A DNA stretch of 64,000 nucleotides from Syntrophomonas sp. (GCA_016841875.1 JAENYG010000002.1:52549-116548), one strand, 5' to 3'. Shown: positions 1 through 10,200, numbered from the stretch's first letter. Translations and numbers: made by a program. The notes: generated by a model not told the origin, from the letters alone.

Positions 1-10
1 GACCATCACT

Positions 11-397
11 ATGTGTTCCAATGCGGCACCATTATCTATAACCGCCACTGTTGAGCAATTCTTGAGTGCTGCTGAGACAGATTACTTTTCATCACTTGCT
101 TACTGTTATTATGAAGATGAAGCAGCTCCCAATCAGGAAGATATGCTGCCTGAAATGGCTGAATCTATTAACGATGCAATCGGAGATATCAGCTGGGAAA
201 TAGTTAGCTCTGTTATGCTGAATTGTGAAGAGGCTAATGTAACTGTAGTGATAACGGCAAACAACGCTGTAGAGACACAGATCACAATGACATTGAGTAA
301 AATCGATGGAATATGGCTGATCGAAGGTAACGCAGAAGTTACTGACGCAATATTCGGTATCGCCCCGGGCGGTAATTTCCAGGATGCTTTTCAATAA
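11..397 (+). CDS. Hypothetical protein, probably clipped by the left edge
   Basis: The frame is open to the first base of the window, so the true start is probably upstream; the ATG at 11 has no visible ribosome binding site. The 128 visible residues are acidic. The second half, with alternating hydrophobic positions and a late IDGIWLIEG segment, resembles the end of small NTF2-like or DUF4878-like lipoproteins, but this is inference. A cysteine at residue 2 could belong to a lipoprotein signal if the protein extends left. A palindrome with a T-run follows the stop. No function is assigned. Confidence 0.55.
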   Translation: MCSNAAPLSITATVEQFLSAAETDYFSSLAYCYYEDEAAPNQEDMLPEMAESINDAIGDISWEIVSSVMLNCEEANVTVVITANNAVETQITMTLSKIDGIWLIEGNAEVTDAIFGIAPGGNFQDAFQ

Positions 398-413
398 ACA
401 TTGATAATGAGTA

Positions 414-453
414 GATGACAATGGGGGACGGTTTCCCCATTGTCATCTTTTTT
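414..453 (+). terminator. GACGG-core palindrome (GATGAC stem) with T-run
   Basis: Perfect 13-base arms (414-426 and 435-447) enclose the loop GACGGTTT and are followed by a run of T. It has the form of an intrinsic terminator for the gene ending at 397. It also belongs to the window-wide family of hairpins with a GGGGACGG core. Confidence 0.8.
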
Positions 454-486
454 CATGTAAGCCGTTTTTGTACTATTTTTGAGGGT

Positions 487-520
487 TTTGGAACCGTCCC
501 CACGGGGGTCTTTTTCCAAA
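487..520. repeat. GACGG-core palindrome (TTTGGA stem)
   Basis: TTTGGA at 487-492 pairs with TCCAAA at 515-520. The loop contains AACCGTCCCC, the reverse complement of the family core. The stem is unique in the window. The rest of 520-630 holds no ORF that I accept. Confidence 0.6.
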
Positions 521-630
521 GTATTAAGCACGGTTATGATGTTCCCGGTTTTGGCGCCCGGGATGGAGGTACCCTGCCAAAGCGGCATACCCGAGCCGTG
601 CAGGGAAGCCTTAGAATAGATCGGAATAAT

Positions 631-1851
631 CTACTTTGCTTTAAAATTATAAACCGGTTTTATCATTTCAATAATATTTACCGTGTCACTGATATTATTT
701 AATATCTCTTCTAGGGGCTTGTATGCCATAGGTGCTTCATCAATGGTAGACGGACATACTGAACTAGTGTAAATACCCTGCATGGATTGTTCGAATTCTT
801 CTAAATTTAATATTTGCCTGGCTCTGCTTCTGCTCATCAATCTACCGGCACCATGAGGAGCAGAATAATTCCAATCAGAGCTGCCTTTGCCCACAGCAAG
901 AATAGATCCATCTCTCATATTGATCGGTATTATCAATTCTTCATCTTGATATGCAGATACACTACCTTTGCGGATAATGTTGTCTCTGAAATTTATATAA
1001 TTGTGAATGGTCTCAAAGTGTTCAAAATCATCTAACTTTTTGTTAAGCAGTTTGCTCAAAATTATATTGGCTATAGTTTCTCTATTAAAAGCGGCATATT
1101 CCTGGCAGATTTTCATGTCGTGCAGATACTTATCTCTATATTTACCGGTCAGGTAACATAGATGTTTGGGGATTTCGGGCTGCAGGCCTTCATAATTTCG
1201 TTTTAAATCAAGTAGAGTTCTTTGAAGGGCTTTCTTTTTTCCCTGCTTTTTATACTCCTTAATCAAGGTATCTCTTTTTTCATAATAATCAGCTTTTCCG
1301 CTGCATAGCTCTACTGCCAGATTTTGATAGTGATCTGCCACCTGTTTGCCAAGATTACGGCTGCCAGAATGAATAACCAGGTATTTGTTATCTATTTTAT
1401 CAATATTTAATTCGATGAAATGGTTTCCTCCGCCGAGAGTACCGATACTCCTGATTATTCTCCTGGTATCTTTTAATTCACGGTAACAATATAATTCCTG
1501 TAATTCTGGAAAGTTCACCTGTTTTCCTGGATGAATATTAAATCCTGCAGGTATACAGCGATTGATTATATTATCTAATTCGCTTAGATCAATATCTATG
1601 TCGTACAGTTTGACACATAACATTCCGCAGCCGATATCCACACCAACAATGTTGGGTATTATCTTATCACCCAGGTCAGCAGTAAATCCTATCACACAAC
1701 CTTTGCCGGCGTGAACATCGGGCATGATTCTAACGCTGCAGTCTTTAACAAACTCTTGATCACATAATTCGATAATCTGTGAAATTGCTTCTGATTCTAT
1801 ATTATCTGTAAATACTTGTGCAGTACTATATTTCCCTTTCAATTCCAGCAT
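631..1851 (-). CDS. rtcB: RtcB-type RNA-splicing ligase
   Basis: RtcB joins RNA 2',3'-cyclic-phosphate or 3'-phosphate ends to 5'-hydroxyl ends using GTP and Mn2+, through a guanylylated histidine. The 406-residue product carries the family signatures in order: PDVHAGKGCVIG, GVDIGCGM (metal-binding Cys), GGGNHFIEL, HSGSRNLG and, late, APHGAGR with the histidine expected to be guanylylated. The ATG at 1851 is preferred over an upstream TTG because it has GGAG at good spacing. No archease or RtcR partner is visible. The gene stands alone, so its role (RNA repair rather than tRNA splicing) is inferred from bacterial homologues. Confidence 0.95.
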   Translation of the reverse strand: MLELKGKYSTAQVFTDNIESEAISQIIELCDQEFVKDCSVRIMPDVHAGKGCVIGFTADLGDKIIPNIVGVDIGCGMLCVKLYDIDIDLSELDNIINRCIPAGFNIHPGKQVNFPELQELYCYRELKDTRRIIRSIGTLGGGNHFIELNIDKIDNKYLVIHSGSRNLGKQVADHYQNLAVELCSGKADYYEKRDTLIKEYKKQGKKKALQRTLLDLKRNYEGLQPEIPKHLCYLTGKYRDKYLHDMKICQEYAAFNRETIANIILSKLLNKKLDDFEHFETIHNYINFRDNIIRKGSVSAYQDEELIIPINMRDGSILAVGKGSSDWNYSAPHGAGRLMSRSRARQILNLEEFEQSMQGIYTSSVCPSTIDEAPMAYKPLEEILNNISDTVNIIEMIKPVYNFKAK

Positions 1852-2134
1852 TTCCAAATCTCCGTTCCTGATAGTCAAAAAGAGTCAGGTTTAACTAATT
1901 GTTACCATAATATCGCTTAACAACCGGAATGAAAATAACTATCTAATTACCAGGGATAATTTTCTTTAGAATTCACCAACTTAACAACTTGTTCATCGCC
2001 ATTCATGGCCATAATGCAATATGATACATATCGATTATGAGAGTTAAGGCATTGAACTTACACGCTGAGTTTTTGCATATCACGCTATTAATTGAGAGAT
2101 AATAATTGGAAAGAGTTGAGGAGGCAAATGGCAT

Positions 2135-2941
2135 TTGAGCGAGAATACTCAGTCCATAAGAAACCTGCGCCGTCCCAAGGGGTATCTCTCTCCAGTGACC
2201 ACCAATTCGCTCCATCCAAGGAATCCCTGGGTGGTTGCCTGGTGGTCAGCAGCTTTGCCCGGGTTTGGACATCTAATGTTAGGAAGACTATTAAAAGGAT
2301 ATTCACTTATACTGCTTGAGGTGATTCTTAACATGGGCGGAAGAATAAACTTGGGGATTATGTATTCCTTCACCGGCCGTTTCAGTCTCGCCAAACAAGT
2401 TCTGGATCCCGGGTTTGCTCTTCTTTATCTGGGAGTATTCACCTATGCTATTTGGGATAGTTACCGCACAACGGTTGATCAAAATAAGTTCAACATTTTG
2501 GCCGAACGGGAGAATAGCCCGATTATGCCCTTTAAAATGGATTCCTTAACAATGAACTACCTTGATAAAAGGAATCCCTGGGTTGCCATCGTAACCTCTG
2601 CATTTTTACCGGGAGCAGGATATTTATATATTCAGAGACTAACAACTGGATTCGCTGTACTAATCTTCTGGGCGATTGCTACTTACCATTCAAAAGTATA
2701 CATTGCCATCATATATATAGCGGCAGGTTCTTTGACCCGGTCAACCGGTATTACTGATCCCCAATGGTTACTCTTCCTGCCATCTATATTCGGCTTTGCT
2801 GTTTATGATTCTTATGTTCATACGGTTGAATACAACCGGTTGTTCGAAATAGACCAGTCCAAATTCTTAAAAGACAATTATCAGGGGCCTAATTTTAGGC
2901 TAAGAAGAGATGAGGTGGTCCAGGATTTATTTGGCAGCTAG
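2135..2941 (+). CDS. Membrane protein with internal duplication
   Basis: This 268-residue protein contains two homologous halves, about residues 28-122 and 143-240. Each begins with RNPWV, continues with SAxLPGxGxLxxxRLxxG, and ends with FAxxDSYxxTVxxN followed by a polar stretch. The PGxGxxY/G spacing resembles TM2 or DUF5683-like membrane units. The start is TTG at 2135, chosen because GAGGAGG lies about ten bases upstream and no in-frame ATG fits. It overlaps the next gene by 32 bases, which suggests translational coupling. Function unknown. Confidence 0.8.
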   Translation: MSENTQSIRNLRRPKGYLSPVTTNSLHPRNPWVVAWWSAALPGFGHLMLGRLLKGYSLILLEVILNMGGRINLGIMYSFTGRFSLAKQVLDPGFALLYLGVFTYAIWDSYRTTVDQNKFNILAERENSPIMPFKMDSLTMNYLDKRNPWVAIVTSAFLPGAGYLYIQRLTTGFAVLIFWAIATYHSKVYIAIIYIAAGSLTRSTGITDPQWLLFLPSIFGFAVYDSYVHTVEYNRLFEIDQSKFLKDNYQGPNFRLRRDEVVQDLFGS

Positions 2942-3395
2942 CTTTGAATATTCCCTACATTTAGAACTGGCTATTTCCGAGCTGGAGCAGAAGGGCGTTG
3001 CAAGAGACAGTATCTTTGCTTTCCCACTGAAATTGCGGGTCAAAGAGAAGAAAATATTTGACAGCATAAACCGGGCCGATGGAATCAGTCTCTTTGATGG
3101 AATGGCTGCATGCGGCACGTTTTTCTTGATCATGGGTGCCATTTTCGGCTATTTATGGTACTGGGGGCCCATCATCTGGGGCTTGATAGGTTTAGTGTTT
3201 GGTTCAGGCCTGGGCTATACCTTGGATCGCTTTGCTAGCCGGATCATTCGTTACAAGAATAGCCCTGCAAGCAGTATTACCGATAAAAAAGGTGACAGAA
3301 TATCCGAGGTAGTACTTATCATTGACTGCCATCAAGACCAGGCAAAAATGGTTGAAGGTATTTTATGGGAAAATTCAGCTATAGGGGTCAGCTAA
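2910..3395 (+). CDS. Small membrane protein, partner of upstream gene
   Basis: The 161-residue product has a soluble N-terminal part, two adjacent hydrophobic segments at about residues 62-105 separated by WYWGP, and a C-terminal soluble part. The Gly-rich second helix resembles those of general-stress-type membrane proteins. Its start overlaps the end of the duplicated membrane protein, so the two are probably co-expressed. I do not recognise a named family. Confidence 0.75.
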   Translation: MRWSRIYLAASFEYSLHLELAISELEQKGVARDSIFAFPLKLRVKEKKIFDSINRADGISLFDGMAACGTFFLIMGAIFGYLWYWGPIIWGLIGLVFGSGLGYTLDRFASRIIRYKNSPASSITDKKGDRISEVVLIIDCHQDQAKMVEGILWENSAIGVS

Positions 3396-3462
3396 AAGTT
3401 ATTTCTTGTTCCCCGGAGTTGCTCATTTATATTCCCAAAAGCATTGAGAATGGAGGCTGACT

Positions 3463-4011
3463 ATGGATTCTCAATATATACAACAAATGGAAGCGGCTTA
3501 CAGCTTAATACAACAAGCGGACCAAATTATGACTGCGCTCTGGTTGAAGGACGTACTTTATGGTTGGAGATGGTGGCTGGAAGTAGCTTTTACATTCATA
3601 CCCTGGATCCTATGGTTCAAATTTCATAAAAAGGGTAGTAAAGATCGTCTGCTCTATGCAGGTCTTTTTGTTATACTAATAACTTCGTGGCTCGATGTGT
3701 TAGGTATTCTGTTTGGCTTATGGTCCTATTATTATCCAGTTGTTCCGTTTTCTCCAGCATTCATTCCCTGGGATTTCTCTCTATTACCTGTTATCACCAT
3801 GGCTTTTTTACAGTATAAGCCCGAAATCAACCATTACTTAAAGGCCATAATATTTTCGGTCATAGGATCGTTTATTGTCCAACCAATTTTTGTATGGATG
3901 GTTTATTACAATTCAAAACAGTGGGAGCACTACTATTCATTCCCGATTTTCCTGGTTATATATTTAATAGCCTATAGATTTTCGAAAGCTACCAGATTCG
4001 AAAAGATTTAA
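3463..4011 (+). CDS. CBO0543-like membrane protein
   Basis: This 182-residue integral membrane protein has about five hydrophobic segments. It shows a Trp-rich early motif (YGWRWWLEVAFTFIPWILW), then LLYAGLFV and a D-VLG---GLW-Y pattern typical of the CBO0543 family found in spore-forming Firmicutes. GGAGG precedes the ATG by six bases. Role unknown; the family assignment is from memory of the motif pattern and is tentative. Confidence 0.7.
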   Translation: MDSQYIQQMEAAYSLIQQADQIMTALWLKDVLYGWRWWLEVAFTFIPWILWFKFHKKGSKDRLLYAGLFVILITSWLDVLGILFGLWSYYYPVVPFSPAFIPWDFSLLPVITMAFLQYKPEINHYLKAIIFSVIGSFIVQPIFVWMVYYNSKQWEHYYSFPIFLVIYLIAYRFSKATRFEKI

Positions 4012-4075
4012 AGCATTCTGTTTCTTGAGGTTCACTTCAAAGTGCCCCCAGCGGCCAGTTAACTTCTTGATAGCA

Positions 4076-4516
4076 TTACATACCTGTGACCACACGTTGA
4101 ACAAATGCCAGTACCGCCATTACCAGAAACAATATGATCGTTATCATGCTCCAGCCTCGACCAGCATTAGCAGCTACACCAAGCATTCCACCTGTGCCGG
4201 CAAAGAATAATGTAATATAGACAATTACTATCCATCTTACCTGACGAAAATTCACCTTATAAAAATAGTCCAAGAACGCTTCCGCAATTAACCATGATAA
4301 CATCAGGCCTATCTGAATGTAGTATAGGGCAGGTCGATTAAGTTCTGGGGCCTTGAAAAGCAAATATAGCATAGGGATGGCCATCAAAAATTCTATCGAA
4401 CCGAACCAGTGACCGATTTCAGACTTGCCTATTAGTCTCACCACAAAAACAAGAATTGCGGAAACATATAATATAATTGTTACAACAGCACCAAGCAGAT
4501 TTGTATAGTATAACAT
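4076..4516 (-). CDS. Hypothetical membrane protein
   Basis: A 146-residue protein with four to five predicted membrane helices and short charged loops. The ATG at 4516 or an in-frame GTG at 4531 could start it; neither has an ideal ribosome binding site. It converges with the CBO0543-like gene and has no recognisable domain. Confidence 0.65.
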   Translation of the reverse strand: MLYYTNLLGAVVTIILYVSAILVFVVRLIGKSEIGHWFGSIEFLMAIPMLYLLFKAPELNRPALYYIQIGLMLSWLIAEAFLDYFYKVNFRQVRWIVIVYITLFFAGTGGMLGVAANAGRGWSMITIILFLVMAVLAFVQRVVTGM

Positions 4517-4531
4517 GTGCAACCATCTCAC

Positions 4532-5040
4532 CTTCTATTAAGATAAACCGTATATTTAAAAGGACAATTATTAAACGATTATTGGATTGTTAACAGATCC
4601 TGTGAATACAGTTTATTACATTACGCAACGTTATTAGCAATAGATTTCTAGAAAGATGTTTATAAGCTGCAAAATAATTACTAAAATAAGCCTTAAATAA
4701 TTGATAATAGAGAATATCTCTTATAATATATTGCTGCTTTTACCTGAGTTGTAAACCGAGGTTTTAGCTATGAGTTTAGATATGATAATTGAGGAGCGGA
4801 GCAAAGAAGGAGATGGTTCTCTTGTTTGCACAAAAACGGGATGATACAATGAAAAGAAAATAAAAGATAGCCAAAAAATGCCAGTAGAAGTGATCCGAAA
4901 GAGTAAAAACGCTGTCTAATATGTCATTATAAGATCATAAGTGAACTGCCAGGTTCCCAAAATAAGAACGGGATGAGATGCTTTATTAAGTGAAACAGAT
5001 GGAAGTAAGCAGCAGACTAGAGTAGGGCCCATTTTTTTAG
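4532..5040. other. AT-rich intergenic region, no gene seen
   Basis: About 500 bases between the divergent membrane protein gene and htpX. Only very short ORFs occur, such as a 24-codon frame near 4770. It presumably holds both promoters, but I could not pick a clear -35/-10 pair. Confidence 0.5.
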
Positions 5041-5058
5041 TTGGGAGGAGAACAAAAA

Positions 5059-5937
5059 ATGAAAAGAATAGGTGTATTTTTGCTGGTTAACCTGCTGGTA
5101 TTAACCACTATTGGTATTGTGTCTACGGTTTTAGGGGTCAACAGCTATCTTACTGCCAACGGCATCGACTATTACAGCTTGTTTATTTTTGCGGCCATTA
5201 TTGGATTCAGTGGTTCATTCATCTCCCTGGCTATGTCCAAATGGATAGCCAAACAAATGATGAATGTAAAGGTGATAAATCCTGGCGGCAGCCTTAGCTC
5301 CCAGGAACGACAGCTTATTAATATGGTTGGCAATCTAGCCCAAAAGGCCGGCCTGCAAAAAACTCCTGAAGTAGGTATATATCCTTCGGCGGAAGTCAAT
5401 GCCTTTGCTACTGGCCCCTCTAGAAACAATTCGCTGGTGGCTGTTTCCAGCGGACTGCTGGATCGCATGAATAGTGATGCGGTAGAAGGCGTTCTGGCTC
5501 ACGAAGTAGCTCACATTGCCAATGGGGATATGGTAACCATGACTCTATTACAGGGAGTGGTCAATACTTTTGTGGTATTTCTGGCTCGTATTATTGCATA
5601 TTTTGTATCGACTTTTGTACGGGAAGAAGCGCGCGGTATCGTGCATTTTCTCAGTATACTGGTATTTCAGATATTACTGTCCATTTTAGCCAGCATAGCG
5701 GTCATGGCCTATTCGCGGCATCGGGAATTTGCAGCTGACAGCGGCGGAGCAGCATTAGTAGGAAAGTCCAAGATGATTAATGCACTCCGTTCACTTAAGG
5801 GCTCCATTAATTTGGTGGACAACCGGCAGGAAGCTATAGCAACTTTTAAAATCAGCGGCGAGAAAAAAATCGGCTTGCGGCAGCTGCTGGCAACTCATCC
5901 GGATATAGATGAGCGCATCCAACGACTGGAACATTGA
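5059..5937 (+). CDS. htpX: HtpX-type membrane zinc metalloprotease (M48)
   Basis: HtpX is a membrane-bound endopeptidase that degrades misfolded membrane proteins. The 292-residue product has two N-terminal membrane helices, the zinc motif HEVAH (His148, Glu149, His152) followed by NGD, two more helices, and the third zinc ligand in REFAAD (Glu223). The length is normal. The ATG at 5059 follows GGGAGGAG at good spacing, so the in-frame upstream start is rejected. It is monocistronic here. Confidence 0.95.
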   Translation: MKRIGVFLLVNLLVLTTIGIVSTVLGVNSYLTANGIDYYSLFIFAAIIGFSGSFISLAMSKWIAKQMMNVKVINPGGSLSSQERQLINMVGNLAQKAGLQKTPEVGIYPSAEVNAFATGPSRNNSLVAVSSGLLDRMNSDAVEGVLAHEVAHIANGDMVTMTLLQGVVNTFVVFLARIIAYFVSTFVREEARGIVHFLSILVFQILLSILASIAVMAYSRHREFAADSGGAALVGKSKMINALRSLKGSINLVDNRQEAIATFKISGEKKIGLRQLLATHPDIDERIQRLEH

Positions 5938-6049
5938 TATTCGTATAATAATGATCGTGAATGCAGAAGCAGGGGCAGTCTTATCAGGTAGATAAAGAAG
6001 CTGGCCCTTGTTTTGATAATATCGACAAAATGATATTCCCAACCATAGC

Positions 6050-6955
6050 TTATCCAGCCGCACTGTTCAGGTATTCCAATAACCTAACCATATCTGGCGG
6101 CAGCGGGGTTTCGAAATGCAGCCGGGCTCCAGTACGCGGCTGCTTAAGAGCCAGTTGGCCGGCATGCAGAGCCTGGCGGCTGATGAGAGGAGAGGGGCTT
6201 CCATACAGAACATCGCCGCAAATAGGATACCCGGCTTGACTAAGGTGTACCCTTATCTGATGAGTGCGGCCGGTACCTAAAGTCAGTGAGAGCAGGGTGA
6301 ATCCTTCATATCTATTTAAAACCAGATAATTGGTTATGGCCTGCTTGCCAGATAGATCGATGGTTCTGGCACAGAAGCGGGGATCCAGATGGGCAATAGG
6401 CAGATTGATACAGCCACTGTCTTCCTGGATCATGCCTTCCACCAGTGCTTGATATTTCCGGCTGACCGTCCCTTGCTTCTGCTGGCGAAAGATGGCCTGG
6501 TGAGCATATTGACTCTTGCCGATGAGGATAAGACCGGAAGTATCCTTGTCCAGGCGATTAATGGGCCGGAACAGCATGGATCTACCCTGCTGGCCCCAGT
6601 AGTAGGTAACAGCGTTAGCCAGGGTTCCTCCAAATATACCTTTGACCGGATGAACTGCCAGGCCCGGCGGCTTATTGATCACCAGCAAATCGATGTCTTC
6701 ATAGACAATATCCAGTGGGATGTCTTCAGGTTCAATGGTGTTCTCTTCCTCCAGGTCTATATCTACCGTAACCTGATCGTCTGCCTGCAGCCGGTAATTG
6801 GTTAAGGTGACCTGACCGTTGACCCGGATCTTATTCTGCAGCTTCAGCTTGGTCAGCAGGGAATGGGATATTTGCATATGAGATTTTAACACGTCCCGCA
6901 GGTAAATATAATGGTCCTGTGGATCAACTACATAACTAAGTGTATTATCATTCAA
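6050..6955 (-). CDS. RluA-family pseudouridine synthase with S4 domain
   Basis: RluA/RluD enzymes isomerise specific uridines of rRNA or tRNA to pseudouridine. Residues about 20-80 form an S4-like RNA-binding domain. The catalytic block HPVKG, then RPINRLDKDTSGL with the essential Asp, and the later TGRTHQIRVHL motif are intact. The 301-residue length fits RluD-like proteins. AGAGGT precedes the ATG. The target base cannot be told from sequence alone. Confidence 0.93.
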   Translation of the reverse strand: MNDNTLSYVVDPQDHYIYLRDVLKSHMQISHSLLTKLKLQNKIRVNGQVTLTNYRLQADDQVTVDIDLEEENTIEPEDIPLDIVYEDIDLLVINKPPGLAVHPVKGIFGGTLANAVTYYWGQQGRSMLFRPINRLDKDTSGLILIGKSQYAHQAIFRQQKQGTVSRKYQALVEGMIQEDSGCINLPIAHLDPRFCARTIDLSGKQAITNYLVLNRYEGFTLLSLTLGTGRTHQIRVHLSQAGYPICGDVLYGSPSPLISRQALHAGQLALKQPRTGARLHFETPLPPDMVRLLEYLNSAAG

Positions 6956-7018
6956 TTCCGGCTACCTCTTGCTCCATTACCAATGTTCTTTCCAGCCAGT
7001 CAATTCCCCCGGTATACA

Positions 7019-7201
7019 TCATTTGACCTGGTAATAACATCTCTGGGGAGATTCCAGCTGCCCGCTATCCTTGAGTTTCTTAATTGCCTTATCTACTTCC
7101 TTCTTTTCCAGTCCAGATAGTTCGGATGCTTCTTTAGCACTCAAAGGTCTGCCCGATCTAACAAAGGTATCCAGCACTTTTTTCTCAGTATCCATCCTCA
7201 T
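7019..7201 (-). CDS. Small winged-helix DNA-binding protein
   Basis: This 60-residue protein is nearly all one helix-turn-helix unit: VLDTFVRSGRPLSAKEA, then a recognition-helix-like KKEVDKAIKKLKDSG and a short beta wing ending CYYQV. It resembles isolated MarR/ArsR-type winged helices. ATGs at 7201 and 7195 are both possible. It lies just upstream of, and in the same direction as, the pseudouridine synthase gene. Its regulatory target is unknown. Confidence 0.75.
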   Translation of the reverse strand: MRMDTEKKVLDTFVRSGRPLSAKEASELSGLEKKEVDKAIKKLKDSGQLESPQRCYYQVK

Positions 7202-7322
7202 AGGCCTCGTTTCATGCAGTTTTTACATACTATAGGTGAATGAATTGATCATGTCAACCCGAGAAACTGCGAAGAACGGTTTATTATTTGCCAGGACAAA
7301 TATAAAAACGAAGTCTAGGTTG

Positions 7323-8837
7323 TTATTGAGGTGTTTCATCCAGGTGTGAAGATTCATTGATATAATTTTCAGCCAGAGAATCTTCATTGATCACCACCTG
7401 CTGCTTTCTTAAGTCAGAGTGCAGCAGTTTGCGCTCGATATAAAAACGATCGGAAAAAGGCTCATATTTAACGGTGTCTACCGCCGCCGCCAGGCCTTCG
7501 TCAGTAAGGTAAAGAACCATAGCCGAATAAGGTACCGCCTGGTCGGAATACAGGCCTCTGAGCCCAGAAGCACCTGAAGTGCCTGGATTTAAAAGAATGG
7601 TTTCGTTATTAATAATTATAGACTGCTGGTGGGTATGACCATATACTATGAGAGGAAAGTATTCGGTAAGTTTTTGTGCTGCCTGCGGGTTATGAACCAC
7701 TACTATATCAGGTTTTGTTTCCTCCTCAGCTGCTTTATTTATCAATGCTTCAGCCTGTTCTTGCATCAGAGTTTCCCAGGCCAGGGAATCCTGCAGATCA
7801 ACTTCAGAACTGCTGGCCATGGGATCAGCAGATCCCAAAATTTTAACCCCCGCTGCGTTTATGGTATAACCGTCTAAAACTATACCATTATCAAGATCGT
7901 TTACAAAATCAATAATCTCTGGAGTGTCATGATTTCCCGGGCAGAAAACGTAGGGTATTTTAATATTGCTGATTTTGGCGGCATATTCTGCCTCCATGGA
8001 GGTGCCTAAATCAGTAAGATCGCCGGCATCCAGTATAAGATCCACCTTGAAGGCGGCCGCAATTTCATCTACGAATTCAGCTCCCAGAGGATTACTGTGC
8101 AGGTCGCTGATCAGCAGGACTTTTTTTAAGGTTCCATCTTCTGTGGGACTAGCTAAAAGAGACAGCCCGTCAGAACTGCTCATCAAAAGGCTGATGTTCC
8201 CGATTACCTTGCGTGTATCAGCCTGTAATTCTTCCAGTCTATCCTTAAACTCGCCTGGTTCCAGGATCAGCTGGGGAGCCAGGGCAATAACACCGCAGTA
8301 TACGGGTTCTTTAAACGCTTCGCCATCATAGCTGTGAGCGAGGTTAAATAGGAGCAGGGCCATTACTGCCGCGCAGGACAATCCTGATAAGAAGGCGGTT
8401 CTTAACCTGCAGCGCCATAATATCAGCACGGCTAAACCGGCCCCGCAGAATATAACAATTATCTGCCGGGTTATAAATGGCTTAACAATATTCATAAGGC
8501 CTTCATAAATATTATTCCAGCCTTCGGCAGAAGTCACCGCTTCTTCTGCCACCGCACTATCTGCTCCGGTTCCTATATAAGTCAGCTGTATTTTTATTAG
8601 AAGCGGTGTGGTGTGGGTTGAAGCGGACACACTTCCTAAGGGAGATAAATCGATAGTAGTACTCCCGGACCGGGCAGGCAGGGCAGACACGGAGAAGGTC
8701 AAGCCCTCGATAGTATAATCACCTGTTCCTACCATATAAAGGGCCAGTAGGGCACCTAAGACAGCGGTTATAATAATTCCGACCGGCCTCATTTTTTTTA
8801 TACAATTAACAGCCCCGGTCCAGGCGGTTTTATACAT
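7323..8837 (-). CDS. Membrane-anchored metallophosphoesterase
   Basis: A 504-residue calcineurin-like phosphoesterase. An N-terminal helix, an extracytoplasmic segment of about 100 residues and a second helical hairpin precede the catalytic domain. The domain shows the metal motifs in order: DLHSN, GDLTD, GNHD, a VVHNP histidine, and GHTHQQS. The ATG at 8837 is chosen for GAGGGG seven bases upstream. Substrate unknown. Two membrane regions put the enzyme at the membrane, probably facing outward. Confidence 0.88.
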   Translation of the reverse strand: MYKTAWTGAVNCIKKMRPVGIIITAVLGALLALYMVGTGDYTIEGLTFSVSALPARSGSTTIDLSPLGSVSASTHTTPLLIKIQLTYIGTGADSAVAEEAVTSAEGWNNIYEGLMNIVKPFITRQIIVIFCGAGLAVLILWRCRLRTAFLSGLSCAAVMALLLFNLAHSYDGEAFKEPVYCGVIALAPQLILEPGEFKDRLEELQADTRKVIGNISLLMSSSDGLSLLASPTEDGTLKKVLLISDLHSNPLGAEFVDEIAAAFKVDLILDAGDLTDLGTSMEAEYAAKISNIKIPYVFCPGNHDTPEIIDFVNDLDNGIVLDGYTINAAGVKILGSADPMASSSEVDLQDSLAWETLMQEQAEALINKAAEEETKPDIVVVHNPQAAQKLTEYFPLIVYGHTHQQSIIINNETILLNPGTSGASGLRGLYSDQAVPYSAMVLYLTDEGLAAAVDTVKYEPFSDRFYIERKLLHSDLRKQQVVINEDSLAENYINESSHLDETPQ

Positions 8838-9130
8838 AAAAATACCCCTCTGCCAGCCCATCGCTAACCCAACCATACTAATCCTATTCTAGCATCTAGA
8901 CTTATCGGAGAGCTCTGGTGGATTAAGGTAAGCGGGTAATATACAGGGAGAAATGAGTGCAATTACTGGAGATTGGCCAAGGGGAGCAGGGGTATAAATA
9001 TCATGGCAGTATGATGGGGTCAACTGTTTAATCTGGCCAAGCGTTTTTAAAGTCGGCTTATAATTTGCTTATACATAAATGAGCAAGCTGGAATAACGGG
9101 CGGATACCCTGGGGTTTTATTAATAAATTA

Positions 9131-10108
9131 TTGCATATGGAAATAATTTACAATATCATAAAACAAATAGTAAATCTCTGGCTGAAAAAATACTATATTT
9201 TCTATGCGGCTTATACGATGACATTATATAGGAAGTGGGTGAGGATTATCAAAAGCAGACCTGTTTTTATTTTATTTGTCATATTACTGATTTTAGCCTG
9301 CTGTACTACTTCAGCCCAGGCTGAATACGATATAAGTTACAGAAACTCTTGCATACGTATCAGCACCCCAGTCGGGAATACCCAGAATGGAGCAGCAGAA
9401 GTAACGGGTAAAGCGGCCATATCGGAAGTCTGGTTCTGTGTGCGAGGCCCTAATGATGAGCTGACTAAATACAAAGCTGATGTTGTCAATGGCATTTTCA
9501 AGGCCAAGCTATATCTTCGTTTTGGACCTGGAGAATACACGGTCTGGGCGGGAGATAATAGTTATAGGTTTGATGGGAGTATCCGATTTGAAATACATAA
9601 TTACGGTTCAAGTGACAATCGCTATATAGCCCCTTCTATGTATGCCGATAGTGAACATCAGCAGATTATTGAACAAGCTCAGGAACTGGAATTAACAGGA
9701 TTATCCGATAGAGAAAAAATCGAAATGATTCATAATTGGATGGCCCTTAATATTGCCTATGATTGGAATTGCGTTAATAGGCCCTGGTTACCGGCCAGCC
9801 AGATAATCAATGAAAAAAAGGGTGTATGCAAGGATTACGCAGTTCTATTTGCAGCTCTGGCCCGGGCCAGTGGACTTCCATGCCGGATAGTGATTGGTGA
9901 AGTAAATATTAGCGATAGAATTATTGGTATGCATGCCTGGAATGAAGTCCTGATGGAAGGAGAATGGGTACCTGTTGATGTATGTCTGGATGCAGGTTAT
10001 ATCAATACGCAATGCCAGTTTGTATTTGAGTATTCAAGTGAATATCTGCTGCCTGCTCCGGTCCACTTTGCCCTGACCCACCAAGCTACATCCATCAGCC
10101 CCTATTAA
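9131..10108 (+). CDS. Secreted transglutaminase-like protein
   Basis: The C-terminal half is a transglutaminase/protease-like domain with the triad in order: Cys in KGVCKDYA, His in GMHAWNEV, and Asp in WVPVDVCLD. The N-terminus holds a hydrophobic export signal ending TSAQA, so cleavage before EYDIS is likely; a Cys pair just before it could instead be lipidated. The true start is uncertain: ATG at 9131, ATG at 9218 and a GTG at 9239 after AGGAAG are all in frame, and the shorter forms give a better signal peptide. It probably acts on cell-surface proteins or peptides. Confidence 0.85.
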   Translation: MHMEIIYNIIKQIVNLWLKKYYIFYAAYTMTLYRKWVRIIKSRPVFILFVILLILACCTTSAQAEYDISYRNSCIRISTPVGNTQNGAAEVTGKAAISEVWFCVRGPNDELTKYKADVVNGIFKAKLYLRFGPGEYTVWAGDNSYRFDGSIRFEIHNYGSSDNRYIAPSMYADSEHQQIIEQAQELELTGLSDREKIEMIHNWMALNIAYDWNCVNRPWLPASQIINEKKGVCKDYAVLFAALARASGLPCRIVIGEVNISDRIIGMHAWNEVLMEGEWVPVDVCLDAGYINTQCQFVFEYSSEYLLPAPVHFALTHQATSISPY

Positions 10109-10165
10109 AAGCCTGACTATTTAACACTCAGTCAGTAGTTTTTCCAAATATCAGGATATGTAATG

Positions 10166-10200
10166 AGACCTCACAACCATATGTTGTGAGGTCTATATTT
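10166..10200 (+). terminator. Intrinsic terminator
   Basis: Perfect 12-base arms (10166-10177 and 10183-10194) with a 5-base loop, followed by ATATTTTTC. It lies 58 bases after the transglutaminase-like gene and could also serve the small minus-strand gene beyond it. Confidence 0.85.

Noticed and set aside
520..630. Possible structured RNA or riboswitch downstream of rtcB
   Set aside because: Some GC-rich inverted segments, but no match to any riboswitch core that I can name.
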